Positions 28,521 through 37,243 of a stretch of DNA of 64,000 bases are shown here, piece after piece. Both the position numbers and the translations under genes were made by a program. The notes beneath the pieces were generated by a model. It made no database searches. It was not told the DNA's origin and saw only the letters and a program-made list of their open reading frames with translations. The stretch is from positions 248,001 to 312,000 of the forward strand of contig NZ_JACGWS010000002.1 in assembly GCF_014397005.1 (NCBI RefSeq), read 5' to 3'. Positions within the stretch are counted from its first letter, which is position 1. Each line of letters opens with the position of its first letter. Origin of the DNA: Kordia aestuariivivens (GTDB lineage Bacteria; Bacteroidota; Bacteroidia; Flavobacteriales; Flavobacteriaceae).

Positions 28521-28538
28521 ATACCTTCATCAAGGTAT
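28521..28538. promoter_or_regulatory. NarL-like palindrome before the protease operon
   Basis: ATACCTT CATC AAGGTAT, 52 bp before the protease ATG. The 16-bp core is identical to the copy at 24608, and all 18 bp are identical to the copy at 30937. Confidence 0.6.
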
Positions 28539-28589
28539 TGTCATTTTTACGATTCATGACGTACTTGTCATCAACTAAAAACAAGTAGT

Positions 28590-29738
28590 ATGGAATCAAC
28601 ACAACAAACTTCAGACAACGAAAACATACCAAAATCTCCAAAAGAAGTCTTGGCTAATTTAGAGGCATACTATCAAAATAAAGAAATTATTGGGAGTATA
28701 GAACGTAATGTTAACTTTAAAACAGAAGAAACATTTTTCGAAAGCCTTAAAACATTTTTAAATGACAAAGAAGATGCTCATATAATTGATATGCTTTTCA
28801 ATTCTTCCATTGACGGTTTAGCCGAAGAAATGGACTTATACAAACGTGCTGAGCAAAGTATTATTAAGACAGTAGATCGTCCCGTGTTTTTAATCAATAA
28901 CGATCAAATTAATATTGGAATAACTACTTCGTGGGAAAAACATATAGAAGAAAACTTAGAAACAATTTCTAAAGTAATTCCTGCAATTGGACGTATTGAA
29001 ATCACAGGTGATAGTAGAAGAAAATGGGCAGGAACGGGATGGTTATTAAAAGACACAGACATTATTGTGACCAATAGGCATGTTGCTAGACATTTTGCTA
29101 AAAAGAAATCAGAAGGTGTATTTGAATTTAAAAAAAATTATATGAGACGTCCAGTTGGCGTTAAAATTGATTTCAAAGAAGAGCAAGATGCAGGAGAAGC
29201 TCTTGAGTTTGATATTAAAAAAGTACTGCACATTGCTAAAAATTCCGAATTGGATATCGCTTTATTACGAGTTCAAAAGCGAAATTATAAAGGACAGAAG
29301 TTGCCAGAAGGATTGGAAATTTCCTATGATTTATCAATTTTAAAAGAGGACATAGAAGATGAGTCTGAAGAGGAAAAAGAAAATATAAAAAAAAATATCT
29401 ATGTAGTAGGTTATCCAGCATGTAGCGATAATGAAGAATTAAGAACTACATTTTTCAATGGTGTATCTGAGGTAAAACAATTTGCGCCAGGAGCTCTCTT
29501 TGGAACTTGTATTTCGAAATATATCTATTACCATGATTGCACGACTTGGGGAGGAAATTCAGGTTCCCCATTATTAGACTTTACAACGGGAAAAGTATTG
29601 GGAATTCACTATGCAGGAACTTCTGAAGAACGCACGGAATATAGAAAAAATTACGCAGTTAGTGTATTATTTCTTATTGAGCTACTAGAAGAATTAGGGG
29701 AAAAGTATAATTATAGAATTCATCCAGACAAAAAATAA
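28590..29738 (+). CDS. Trypsin-like serine protease with helical N-terminus
   Basis: 382 aa, no signal peptide, so probably cytoplasmic. Residues 1-130 are helical and unassigned. Residues ~135-370 form a trypsin-like (S1) protease: GTGWLLKDTDIIVTNRHV with His164, Asp222 in SELDIALLRV, and Ser324 in WGGNSGSPLLD. The following gene (23 bp) encodes a membrane protein with a Rossmann-like tail. Cytoplasmic S1-type proteases coupled to adaptor domains are known from bacterial conflict systems, and this gene lies between a CRISPR array and CBASS behind the shared palindrome. A role as a protease effector of a defence module is inferred, not shown. Confidence 0.85.
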   Translation: MESTQQTSDNENIPKSPKEVLANLEAYYQNKEIIGSIERNVNFKTEETFFESLKTFLNDKEDAHIIDMLFNSSIDGLAEEMDLYKRAEQSIIKTVDRPVFLINNDQINIGITTSWEKHIEENLETISKVIPAIGRIEITGDSRRKWAGTGWLLKDTDIIVTNRHVARHFAKKKSEGVFEFKKNYMRRPVGVKIDFKEEQDAGEALEFDIKKVLHIAKNSELDIALLRVQKRNYKGQKLPEGLEISYDLSILKEDIEDESEEEKENIKKNIYVVGYPACSDNEELRTTFFNGVSEVKQFAPGALFGTCISKYIYYHDCTTWGGNSGSPLLDFTTGKVLGIHYAGTSEERTEYRKNYAVSVLFLIELLEELGEKYNYRIHPDKK

Positions 29739-29761
29739 ATTTCACCCAAATATATCATCTA

Positions 29762-30658
29762 ATGAAAAAAACAATATTCATCATTACTGTAAGTTTTGTA
29801 ATGTTACTAACTGCGCAACATGACACAAACCAAACTCAAGAAGTTTTACCAAAAACCAATACTACTTCTGAAATTATAGTGCAACAAAGAATAGACAAAG
29901 AAGTAAACTCTATAAATAAAGACATTCTTGAGAATACTAAAAGGACAATGGATAATGAGAATAGAATTAATGATTTATTTATTACTAAAGTGGGATTACA
30001 GGGATTTTTACTAACATTGCTTTTGACTTTTTTAAGCATTTTCGGAATCGATCAAATCATAAAGAGAAAAATAGACAAGAAAACCAAAGCATTGAATAAG
30101 AAATTTCAAAAATCAATTGATAATGTAAGAGAAGCAGAAATTAGAACCATACAGCATATCAAAAACTCTGAACAAGATAATAAAAAATTAAGAGGTCAGT
30201 CTCAAATATTGTTAATCAACGAAGTTACGACACCTGTCAATGAAGATTTAGAACGAATTTTTATGAAAGGTTCCTCAAAAGTACAATTCAATTGTACGGA
30301 AGTAAATGTTAGGGAATTAACGTATGAGGAAATAAGAAAAGAATTGGTAAATAAAGGCGGATTGCATCCTACAAAATTTAAGCTTGTCATATTTGATAAC
30401 TCAAGTGCAGATGGTAGAAAATGGGATCAGCCATATTTGGAAGATTATTTGATACCATTAACCAAAGAGTTGGTAAGTAAAGGAATTGCTGTTTTATATT
30501 ATTCTAATGATTTGAACTTTCCGTCATGGCAGTCTGATTTCAAAAGTATAACAAACAAACACTTATTAACGTATGCCAAAGCTGTTCCAAATTTATATAA
30601 CAATGCTATGACTGTTTTGAAACTTCAAAATTTATATAAAGATGTAACAACGTTGTAA
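29762..30658 (+). CDS. Membrane protein with cytosolic Rossmann-like domain, partner of the protease
   Basis: 298 aa. There is an N-terminal hydrophobic segment (IFIITVSFVMLLTAQ, signal-like), a helical region, a second hydrophobic helix (GLQGFLLTLLLTFLSIFGI, near 80-98), then a coiled coil and a C-terminal alpha/beta domain. Strands QSQILLINEV, KFKLVIFDNSS and GIAVLYYSND alternate with helices, like a receiver, TIR or NARF-type fold. I see no decisive catalytic residue. It is co-transcribed with the serine protease. A sensor or substrate role at the membrane is possible; the family is unrecognised. Confidence 0.65.
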   Translation: MKKTIFIITVSFVMLLTAQHDTNQTQEVLPKTNTTSEIIVQQRIDKEVNSINKDILENTKRTMDNENRINDLFITKVGLQGFLLTLLLTFLSIFGIDQIIKRKIDKKTKALNKKFQKSIDNVREAEIRTIQHIKNSEQDNKKLRGQSQILLINEVTTPVNEDLERIFMKGSSKVQFNCTEVNVRELTYEEIRKELVNKGGLHPTKFKLVIFDNSSADGRKWDQPYLEDYLIPLTKELVSKGIAVLYYSNDLNFPSWQSDFKSITNKHLLTYAKAVPNLYNNAMTVLKLQNLYKDVTTL

Positions 30659-30727
30659 AAATAGTTAGGAATCTAATGTTAAAATCTTTTGAAAGTGTTG
30701 ATTTTATTGAGTTTTCGAAAAGTACGG

Positions 30728-30820
30728 GTTTTAAAAGTACTTGGCATTTGACGTTGGGAACGAGCGTAAAGAAAAGGTCTAGTAGACCTTTTTAGCGAAG
30801 TAGCCAGTTGGCGCGTTGGA
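30728..30820 (+). CRISPR. CRISPR remnant: first 26 nt of a repeat joined to a hairpin element
   Basis: A single truncated repeat (30728-30753) follows a leader scrap (AAAAGTACGGG) and runs into the recurring hairpin element (30754-30820, GGTCT AGT AGACC). It is followed by GAAATTGAA-type tracts rather than more repeats. It separates the protease operon from CBASS and marks an old array end. Confidence 0.7.
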
Positions 30821-30936
30821 TTTTGAAATTGAAATTGAAGCTGAACTTGAACTTGAAAACTTTACAAGAAACTGATTCCAAAATAAAAAATGCCTAAGAG
30901 ATTCCTGCCTACACAGGAATAAGTCTTCTACTCAAT

Positions 30937-30954
30937 ATACCTTCATCAAGGTAT
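30937..30954. promoter_or_regulatory. NarL-like palindrome before the CBASS operon
   Basis: ATACCTT CATC AAGGTAT, 57 bp before the CD-NTase ATG; identical to the copy at 28521. A TTCCTG hairpin (30901-30920) lies just upstream. Confidence 0.6.
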
Positions 30955-31010
30955 TGAAAACCCTTCCAAATGTGACGTTCTTGTCCTCATAAAAATAATA
31001 CATTAAAATT

Positions 31011-31976
31011 ATGGGAAGAGAACACGTTTCACATAGAGACATAGCAAATTGGGCGGTAAATACAATTAATTTACCAAGTGAAAAAGCCAAAAAATATCGG
31101 GCACAGGCAAATGGACTAAGAGAAAAGCTTAAGAATTACTTAAATGAACATCCAGATTTTGTCTTAAAAAGAATGCTTATTTCTGGAAGTCTTGCAAAAG
31201 GCACTGCTTTAAAATCAACTAGTGATATTGATATTGGTTGTTATATCAAGGCAGATGATGCTCCAGCTAGTATAGAAGAATTATTAGATTTTTTGGCAGA
31301 AAAGCTACGAAAAGCATTTCCTAATTTTAGTCCAGATCAAGTAGTTCCACAAACATATTCTGTTCAAGTTTCTTTTAGAGGAACTGGGTTAGATGTAGAT
31401 ATAGTTCCAATACTTTATTATGATGATCCTGATTGGTATGGAAATCTTGTTAGTCAAGATGATGGTTCGTTTTTAAAAACTAATATACCATTACATATAA
31501 AGTTTATTAGAGCGCGGAAATCAAAAAATAACACTCATTTTGCTCAGGTGATAAGACTTGCAAAATACTGGGCGAAAAATATAAAAAGTGAAAACCCTGA
31601 TTTCAAGTTCAAGTCATTTATGATTGAACTCATTTTTGCAAAACTTGCAGATAATGGTCAAGACTTTTCGGATTATCCAGAAGCCTTACAAAGCTTTTTC
31701 ACCTATATAGCAACCAAAGACTTTAGAGAACAAATTTCATTTAATGATTACTATCCGTACAGTGATATTGGCTCATTTTCAGAACCAGTTCAAATGATTG
31801 ATCCAGTCAATGAAGAAAACAATGCAGCAAAATTGTATACAGACGCTCAGGCAGATTTAGTCGTTGATGCTGCAATAGATGCAGGCGATGCTATCGATGC
31901 TGCATTAGCGGCTACTACAAAAGAAAATACTATTTACTACTGGAAAAAAGTATTTGGTCCATCATTTCACATTTAA
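31011..31976 (+). CDS. CBASS CD-NTase (cyclic oligonucleotide synthase)
   Basis: 321 aa nucleotidyltransferase of the cGAS/DncV-like superfamily. The active site reads ISGSLAKGTALKSTSDIDIG (GS at 59-60, Asp72 and Asp74) with a third Asp at 130 in GLDVDIVPILYY. Sequence and neighbours (HORMA and TRIP13-like genes directly downstream) place it with the CdnC/CdnD-type enzymes of type III CBASS. On phage infection such enzymes, once activated by a peptide-bound HORMA protein, make cyclic di- or tri-nucleotides that switch on a killer effector. It is the first gene of a four-gene operon behind the shared palindrome. The exact nucleotide product cannot be read from sequence. Confidence 0.92.
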   Translation: MGREHVSHRDIANWAVNTINLPSEKAKKYRAQANGLREKLKNYLNEHPDFVLKRMLISGSLAKGTALKSTSDIDIGCYIKADDAPASIEELLDFLAEKLRKAFPNFSPDQVVPQTYSVQVSFRGTGLDVDIVPILYYDDPDWYGNLVSQDDGSFLKTNIPLHIKFIRARKSKNNTHFAQVIRLAKYWAKNIKSENPDFKFKSFMIELIFAKLADNGQDFSDYPEALQSFFTYIATKDFREQISFNDYYPYSDIGSFSEPVQMIDPVNEENNAAKLYTDAQADLVVDAAIDAGDAIDAALAATTKENTIYYWKKVFGPSFHI

Positions 31977-31986
31977 CAAATAAATT

Positions 31987-32499
31987 ATGAGTTTTAGTAA
32001 TTCGTTTAGTAATAATTTCACAATTACCCATGCTAAAAAATTAGCAGCTAAAGTAGCAACAGATTTAAAAAGAATGCAAAGGTTTCACGGTGGTCAACCA
32101 TCAGATAGTCATATTTCCGATTTAGAAGAAGAAATAACACAACTTCTAAAAGATGGTTATTTAGATACTGTCACCTATGGATTTCAAAGAAATGGAGATT
32201 GGATTGAACCAACAATCAGATATACAGCCCAAGACTTAGCAAATTCATCAGGTGATGACGATGATCCAGGAAGAATAATTCCTAATGCCAATGTAGATGG
32301 AGCATCTTTTCACAGTTATCTAGTCCCATCATCAGCATGGTATAATTTAAGTTCAGATCAAATAAATAATTATCAGGATAATTTACCCTTTAGAAGAACG
32401 GGAGCCGCTGAACCAGGTGTAGATGGTTATATGTCGCAAGACAAAACATACACTTCAGGAAGTAAATCATTAAATCGTTTCACTATTAAAAAATATTAA
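31987..32499 (+). CDS. cap7: CBASS HORMA-domain protein (Cap7-like)
   Basis: 170 aa. The pattern THAKKLAAKVATDLKRMQRF, SDLEEEITQLLKDGYLDTVT, GDWIEPTIRYTAQDLA, PFRRTGAAEPGVDGY and SQDKTYTSGSKSLNRF closely follows bacterial HORMA proteins of type III CBASS. These bind a closure peptide, then bind and activate the CD-NTase. The gene sits 10 bp after the CD-NTase and 2 bp before the TRIP13-like ATPase, the canonical order. Only one HORMA gene is present. Confidence 0.9.
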   Translation: MSFSNSFSNNFTITHAKKLAAKVATDLKRMQRFHGGQPSDSHISDLEEEITQLLKDGYLDTVTYGFQRNGDWIEPTIRYTAQDLANSSGDDDDPGRIIPNANVDGASFHSYLVPSSAWYNLSSDQINNYQDNLPFRRTGAAEPGVDGYMSQDKTYTSGSKSLNRFTIKKY

Positions 32500-32501
32500 A
32501 T

Positions 32502-33452
32502 ATGAGTACAAGACCATCAACAGAAAGCTTGTTTGAACAAGCAATTATATATCCAGATTTTGAATTTCAAGATAGACTCAACGCATTGGTTGGATTAGAT
32601 AATCATAAGAGTCGTATGACTAAAATCCTAAGCCTTTTAATAAATCCTGAAGGAATTAAATCTTGGATAAAAAAATATCATCCTAATGCAAAACGTATAT
32701 CCAATATTGTTTTAAGAAGACCACCATTGGTTATTTTAGAAGGAGATGTTGGATCTGGTAAATCAGAATTAGCAACATGTATTGGTGACGCTGTTGCGAG
32801 ACAAGAGAAAATAGATATTACTTTATTGCCTTTAAGTTTATCAGCTAGAGGGCAAGGTCATGTTGGCGAAATGACAAAACTCATATCAACGGCATTTGAT
32901 CATGCCATTGAAAAAGCTAAAAAACTTAACAATCCATCGGGTAAATCTAGGGGTGCTGTAATTTTTCTAGTAGACGAAGCAGATGCTTTGACTCAATCGC
33001 GCGAAAGTAACCAAATGCACCATGAAGATAAAGCTGGAGTAAATGCTTTTATACGTGGAATTGATAGAATTGCTAATGGCAAATTACCAGCAGCAGTTAT
33101 AATGTGTACGAATCGCTTGAACTCTTTAGACCCTGCAATAAAAAGAAGAGCCGCTGATATCTTAAAATTTGGCAGACCAAATAAAGAACAAAGACTATCT
33201 GTATTAAAAGAACCATTAACTGAACTTGGTTTCACTGATAATGACATCAATGATATTGTGGAAATCACAGGCGAAACTGATAAAAGAGCGTATGGATTTA
33301 CATTCTCTGATTTAACGCAACGACTATTACCTTCTTTAGTTTTAGACGCATATCCAAATGAGGCTGTAAATCCTAAGAATGCTAAAGAAATTGCTAGGGA
33401 AATAATTCCAACACCTCCATTTCAAGATAACGCGAGCAATGCAGCAATCTAA
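32502..33452 (+). CDS. cap6: CBASS TRIP13/Pch2-like AAA+ ATPase (Cap6-like)
   Basis: 316 aa AAA+ ATPase. Walker A GDVGSGKS at 81-88, Walker B VIFLVDEAD at 153-161, sensor-1 asparagine in VIMCTNRLNSLDP, and arginine-finger region AIKRRAADILKFGRP. In type III CBASS this enzyme disassembles the HORMA:CD-NTase complex and so prevents or ends signalling. The next gene overlaps its end by 14 bp. Confidence 0.9.
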   Translation: MSTRPSTESLFEQAIIYPDFEFQDRLNALVGLDNHKSRMTKILSLLINPEGIKSWIKKYHPNAKRISNIVLRRPPLVILEGDVGSGKSELATCIGDAVARQEKIDITLLPLSLSARGQGHVGEMTKLISTAFDHAIEKAKKLNNPSGKSRGAVIFLVDEADALTQSRESNQMHHEDKAGVNAFIRGIDRIANGKLPAAVIMCTNRLNSLDPAIKRRAADILKFGRPNKEQRLSVLKEPLTELGFTDNDINDIVEITGETDKRAYGFTFSDLTQRLLPSLVLDAYPNEAVNPKNAKEIAREIIPTPPFQDNASNAAI

Positions 33453-34428
33453 AAAACAAGAGGAAATTCCAAAAAGAAGTATTGATCTTAAAGCACTACT
33501 GATATTTTTATTTTTAGTAGCAATTGTAGGGGCAGCTATTTATAAACTCATCAAATTTTTAGCTTACATTTTTACAGGTAAAAAAGTATTAAATGAAGAT
33601 GATTTAAATAAATATTTAGAATCTGTATTAGATTATTATGAACCTGATGATGTATATGACAAAGTACTAGAAAAAGGAAAACGAATAAAGGAATTTTTGG
33701 GTAAAAAGTTTTGGTATGCTATATTAGGAAATATAAGGTATCAAGGCTCTTTTGATCATGGAACTTCTCTAAATGGATATTCCGATTTAGATATTTTAAT
33801 TCAATTTAAAACAGATAGTTATAAAAATGAAAAAGACATGTACTATGCTGTGTATAATTATTTGAAACATAAATATTCTAACTCAAATGTGATTGTAAGA
33901 AAACAAAGAGTCTCTATTGGTTTGATTTATAATATTAATGATAAAAAAGAAACTATTGATATAGTGCCTGCAAGACGAACTGATTATGTAAAAGGGAAAA
34001 ATGAATATTATTTACATGAAAATTATAATCCTTCAAGGAATGGAGAGAAACTAAAAATATATCCTCATATACAAAGAGATTTTGGAGATTATCCGTATGA
34101 AATAATAAAGGTTATTACACTGATAAAATTATTGGTAAAGACACAAGAATTACCTTTAAAATCTATTCTGGTTAATGAATTTACCAAAAAAGCATTTCAA
34201 AAATCGAAAATGCCTAAAAAGTTAAATCTACACTTGATTAAAGTATTAAAATTTATGGTAGATAACATTTTAAAGATAAAAATCAATGCTTCAGATAATG
34301 ATAATTTCTGTTTAACAGACCAACTTTCTAATTCAGAAAAAAAACAAATTAAAAATACCTTGGAAGATGTTTTACATAACCTTAAAGAAGACAGAAATGC
34401 TTGGACTGAATATTTCCCGAAAAAGTAA
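33439..34428 (+). CDS. Membrane-anchored nucleotidyltransferase-fold protein in the CBASS effector position
   Basis: 329 aa. A basic N-terminus and one strong membrane helix (LLIFLFLVAIVGAAIYKLIK, about 20-45) lead into a second nucleotidyltransferase domain: GSFDHGTSLNGYSDLDILIQ with Gly103-Ser104, Asp116 and Asp118, and Asp174 in ETIDIVPAR. The triad looks intact, so it may be active. It overlaps the ATPase gene by 14 bp and is the last gene, where type III CBASS normally encodes its effector (for example NucC). No nuclease or pore-forming gene is present. It may be an unusual effector (a transferase toxin or a membrane-located nucleotide enzyme) or a second signal synthase. Confidence 0.78.
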   Translation: MQQSKKQEEIPKRSIDLKALLIFLFLVAIVGAAIYKLIKFLAYIFTGKKVLNEDDLNKYLESVLDYYEPDDVYDKVLEKGKRIKEFLGKKFWYAILGNIRYQGSFDHGTSLNGYSDLDILIQFKTDSYKNEKDMYYAVYNYLKHKYSNSNVIVRKQRVSIGLIYNINDKKETIDIVPARRTDYVKGKNEYYLHENYNPSRNGEKLKIYPHIQRDFGDYPYEIIKVITLIKLLVKTQELPLKSILVNEFTKKAFQKSKMPKKLNLHLIKVLKFMVDNILKIKINASDNDNFCLTDQLSNSEKKQIKNTLEDVLHNLKEDRNAWTEYFPKK

Positions 34429-34445
34429 TAAAAACGATCTATGAT

Positions 34446-34531
34446 AATTTAACCCTTTGCATAATATGGGCAAAATAGAAATAAAAAAATGCTTTGAAAC
34501 CCTTGCTATTATTGAGGTTGAAAATTTACGG
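34446..34531 (+). promoter_or_regulatory. CRISPR leader 2 (alpha type)
   Basis: From AATTTAACCCTTTGCATAAT to TTTACGG directly before array 2; strongly similar to leader 1. It begins about 17 bp after the last CBASS gene. Confidence 0.7.
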
Positions 34532-35127
34532 GTTTTGAAAGTACTTGGCACTTGACGCCGTGAAAACACGTGAATGCATGTTCTTCGTGACCTGTTTTGA
34601 AAGTACTTGGCACTTGACGCCGTGAAAACTCTATAATTTTTTCTGTACTGTTTTGAGCGTCGAGTTTTGAAAGTACTTGGCACTTGACGCCGTGAAAACT
34701 CGTACCATTATCATTTTCAAAAATAATAACATCGTTTTAAAAGTAAGTGGCATTTGACGTCAGGGACGAGCGTAAAGAATAGGTCTTGTAGACCTATTTA
34801 GCGAAGTAGCCAGCTGGCACGTTGGAGTTTGGAGTAAAGAAGTTTCTTGTGAATTATTGGCATTTGACGCCGTGAAAACTTTACTTCCGAACAAGATAGG
34901 AAGATCGTCATTGTTTTGAAAGTACTTGGCACTTGACGCCGTGAAAACTTTGATATTAATGCGAAGCGTTGGCTAAAGACTGTTTTGAAAGTACTTGGCA
35001 CTTGACGTTGGGGACGAGCGTAAAAAATAGGTCTTGTAGACCTATTTAGCGAAGTAGCCAGCTGGCGCGTTGGAATTAGGATTAAAAAAGTTTCTTGTGA
35101 ACTATTGGCATTCGACGCCGTGAAAAC
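34532..35127 (+). CRISPR. CRISPR array 2, interrupted by two hairpin elements
   Basis: Intact 36-nt repeats at 34532, 34594, 34664 and 34913 (variant GGCACTTGACG). The repeats starting at 34734 and 34982 break off after nucleotide 26, are followed by the hairpin element (34760-34856; from 35008), then resume at TTGGCATTTGACG-type sequence and finish with GCCGTGAAAAC (ends 34879 and 35127). Spacers are 26-34 nt. It lies between CBASS and the Cas10 operon. Confidence 0.92.
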
Positions 35128-35202
35128 TAGTCATCCGTATCTTCGTCGGGGTCGGTTTAATTTTCTTTACAATGAGAATATTGAAAATCTCCTCCCAAAA
35201 AA

Positions 35203-35220
35203 ATACCTTCCTCACGGTAT
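35203..35220. promoter_or_regulatory. NarL-like palindrome (diverged) before the Cas operon
   Basis: ATACCTTCCTCACGGTAT, two changes from the other copies but keeping the ATACC / GGTAT arms, 80 bp before the Cas10 ATG at 35301. Confidence 0.5.
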
Positions 35221-35300
35221 GGAATCGTTTTGATATTAGCAGTTTCTTGTAACTGTCTAATATTCAAACAACACAACGATGAACACTCAATACAAAAATC

Positions 35301-36695
35301 ATGAATAACTACTACTACGGAATATCGATATACAGCATTCAAGAATTTATTTTTGAAACCAACAAGCTTAGAGAAATCGTAGGCGCAAGCGAAATCGTAG
35401 AAACGGTGTGCAAAACACAATTTCAACAGCATTTCAAAGCCTATCTTACAGATGCTGTTATTCTCTTACAAGCAGCAGGAAATGTGCGTTGTATCTTCTC
35501 AATAACAGATAATGACCTTCCTGAATTCAAAGAATGCTATGCGAAGTTTACAAAAAAACTCACGCTTGCATATCCTGAACTCAAATTCTGTCAAGCCATA
35601 CATAGTTTACCAACTAAAGAAATTACACAAAAAGAAGTAACTGCTCTAAACGCAACGATTGTTTCCAAAAAACAACAGCCTTTTTTTTATAATCGATTGG
35701 CATTCATGGGCGTGAAACGAAATCAACGCACAGGAAAAATTCAATCTAACACTAATACCCATTATGACTTAGCCACAACTGAGAAGGATAGCTATAAAGA
35801 TGGAAAGCTATTGCTGAAAAAGTTGGAAGATCTCCAAGTTGATTTTCCCAAAGAGCTTGACGACATTGCTTCCGAGCAAAGTTACATGGCACTAATTCAC
35901 ATAGATGCGAACGGACTTGGAAACATTGTCAATGCAATGCTAAAAGAAAACAATGGAAGTTCAGTACTGAAATCATTTTCATTGGCATTAGAAGCGGCAA
36001 CGATCAATGCTCTAAAAACTGCGATCAAAGAAACATTTCCGATCGAAACCGCCGCAACTGCGGAGAATAAAAGTATTCCATTTCGTCCTGTGATTATTGG
36101 CGGCGATGACATTACCATCATCATCAAAGCAGAGAAAGCGTTAAAATTTACAGAAGTATATCTAACGACTTTTGAAGCGGAAACTGAAAAAATAAAGCAG
36201 CTCAAAGATATCGGCTTAACGGCTTGTGCAGGCATTGCATTTACCAAACAAAAGTTTCCATTGCATTACACGGCAGATTTGGTAGAAAACTTATGCAAAT
36301 CGGCGAAAGAAGGAAGTAATCGAAAATACAGTGCTATTCGGATGCACAGAGTTCGAAATACCTATGCACGCGATTATGATCGTATCATAGAAACAGAACT
36401 TTCTTTAAACGGAGAATCAGCATTTTACAATGAAAAACCGTTTTCAATTGAAGAACTCATTCAATTCCAAAAAGATGTAGCGGAAACAAAAGCGGACAAG
36501 TTTCCACGCGCTGATGTTGAAAACTATCTATCACAACGAATCAATGGAAATCCACAAGCAGCATTCATGAAAAGGCGAATGCTCGCCAAACTTCCCAAAT
36601 CAGAATCAGCATTCATAAAAAATATGGAGAACGAACCGCTTGATTTACCTTATTTATATGCATTGACGAACCTTCAAAAATTTATAGACTCATGA
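35301..36695 (+). CDS. cas10: Type III CRISPR Cas10 (short, no HD domain)
   Basis: 464 aa Cas10 large subunit. The first palm-like part contains YMALIHIDANGLGNIV; the second has the cyclase motif GGDD at 267-270 in VIIGGDDITIII. A C-terminal helical part follows. Full Cas10 proteins are usually 700-1000 aa and start with an HD nuclease. Here the sequence begins directly with the palm region (NNYYYGISIYSIQEFIFETN), so there is no HD domain. An intact GGDD suggests cyclic oligoadenylate synthesis on target RNA binding. It is first in a seven-gene operon whose genes overlap by 4-11 bp or lie 9 bp apart. The shared palindrome lies upstream. Confidence 0.9.
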   Translation: MNNYYYGISIYSIQEFIFETNKLREIVGASEIVETVCKTQFQQHFKAYLTDAVILLQAAGNVRCIFSITDNDLPEFKECYAKFTKKLTLAYPELKFCQAIHSLPTKEITQKEVTALNATIVSKKQQPFFYNRLAFMGVKRNQRTGKIQSNTNTHYDLATTEKDSYKDGKLLLKKLEDLQVDFPKELDDIASEQSYMALIHIDANGLGNIVNAMLKENNGSSVLKSFSLALEAATINALKTAIKETFPIETAATAENKSIPFRPVIIGGDDITIIIKAEKALKFTEVYLTTFEAETEKIKQLKDIGLTACAGIAFTKQKFPLHYTADLVENLCKSAKEGSNRKYSAIRMHRVRNTYARDYDRIIETELSLNGESAFYNEKPFSIEELIQFQKDVAETKADKFPRADVENYLSQRINGNPQAAFMKRRMLAKLPKSESAFIKNMENEPLDLPYLYALTNLQKFIDS

Positions 36696-37243
36696 GAACA
36701 CTCGCATACAACATCACGTTTCATTCGTATTGGCTTCATCAAGATAAAGAAGGACAAAGTATTGGTGTGAACAACAGTCCGATAGAAGAAAGTGGATTGC
36801 CCATATTTGGAGGAACAGCAGTGAAAGGACTTTTTAGAGAACAATTGGAAATATTACATAGCTGTAATGCACTTACAACATCATATCAAATCTGGAATCG
36901 ATTATTTGGTAGTGAAACCAAGGAAGGAAAGATAAAATTCAATACGGCAAGATTCAATGGAGCAATTCCAAAGGAACATCAATACTTGCTATATCATACC
37001 ATCACCAATACTGCGATTGAAGAAGAAACGAAACAAGCAAAGCAGCGTTCATTGCGAACTTCCAAAGTAGTTATTCCAATGGAATTACAAGGAACGATAA
37101 CCATTGATACACTTCCCGAAGCAACTACGAAAGAAGACTTAGAACAAGATCTAATAATGATGGCAGGATTGATAAAAGAAGTAGGGAAAGATCGATACAA
37201 AGGATTGGGAAGTTGTGTAATTAAAATAAAAGCAGACAAATGA
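36692..37243 (+). CDS. Type III RAMP protein, small Cas7/Csm3-like
   Basis: 183 aa, overlapping cas10 by 4 bp. The RAMP glycine-rich loop is in LPIFGGTAVKGLFREQLEIL, preceded by SIGVNNSPIEES where Cas7 backbone subunits often carry the RNA-cleaving Asp; none is obvious here. The C-terminal IKEVGKDRYKGLGSCVIKIK is the second RAMP glycine motif. It is probably a Cas7-type backbone subunit of the effector complex, perhaps without slicing activity. Confidence 0.8.
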   Translation: MRTLAYNITFHSYWLHQDKEGQSIGVNNSPIEESGLPIFGGTAVKGLFREQLEILHSCNALTTSYQIWNRLFGSETKEGKIKFNTARFNGAIPKEHQYLLYHTITNTAIEEETKQAKQRSLRTSKVVIPMELQGTITIDTLPEATTKEDLEQDLIMMAGLIKEVGKDRYKGLGSCVIKIKADK

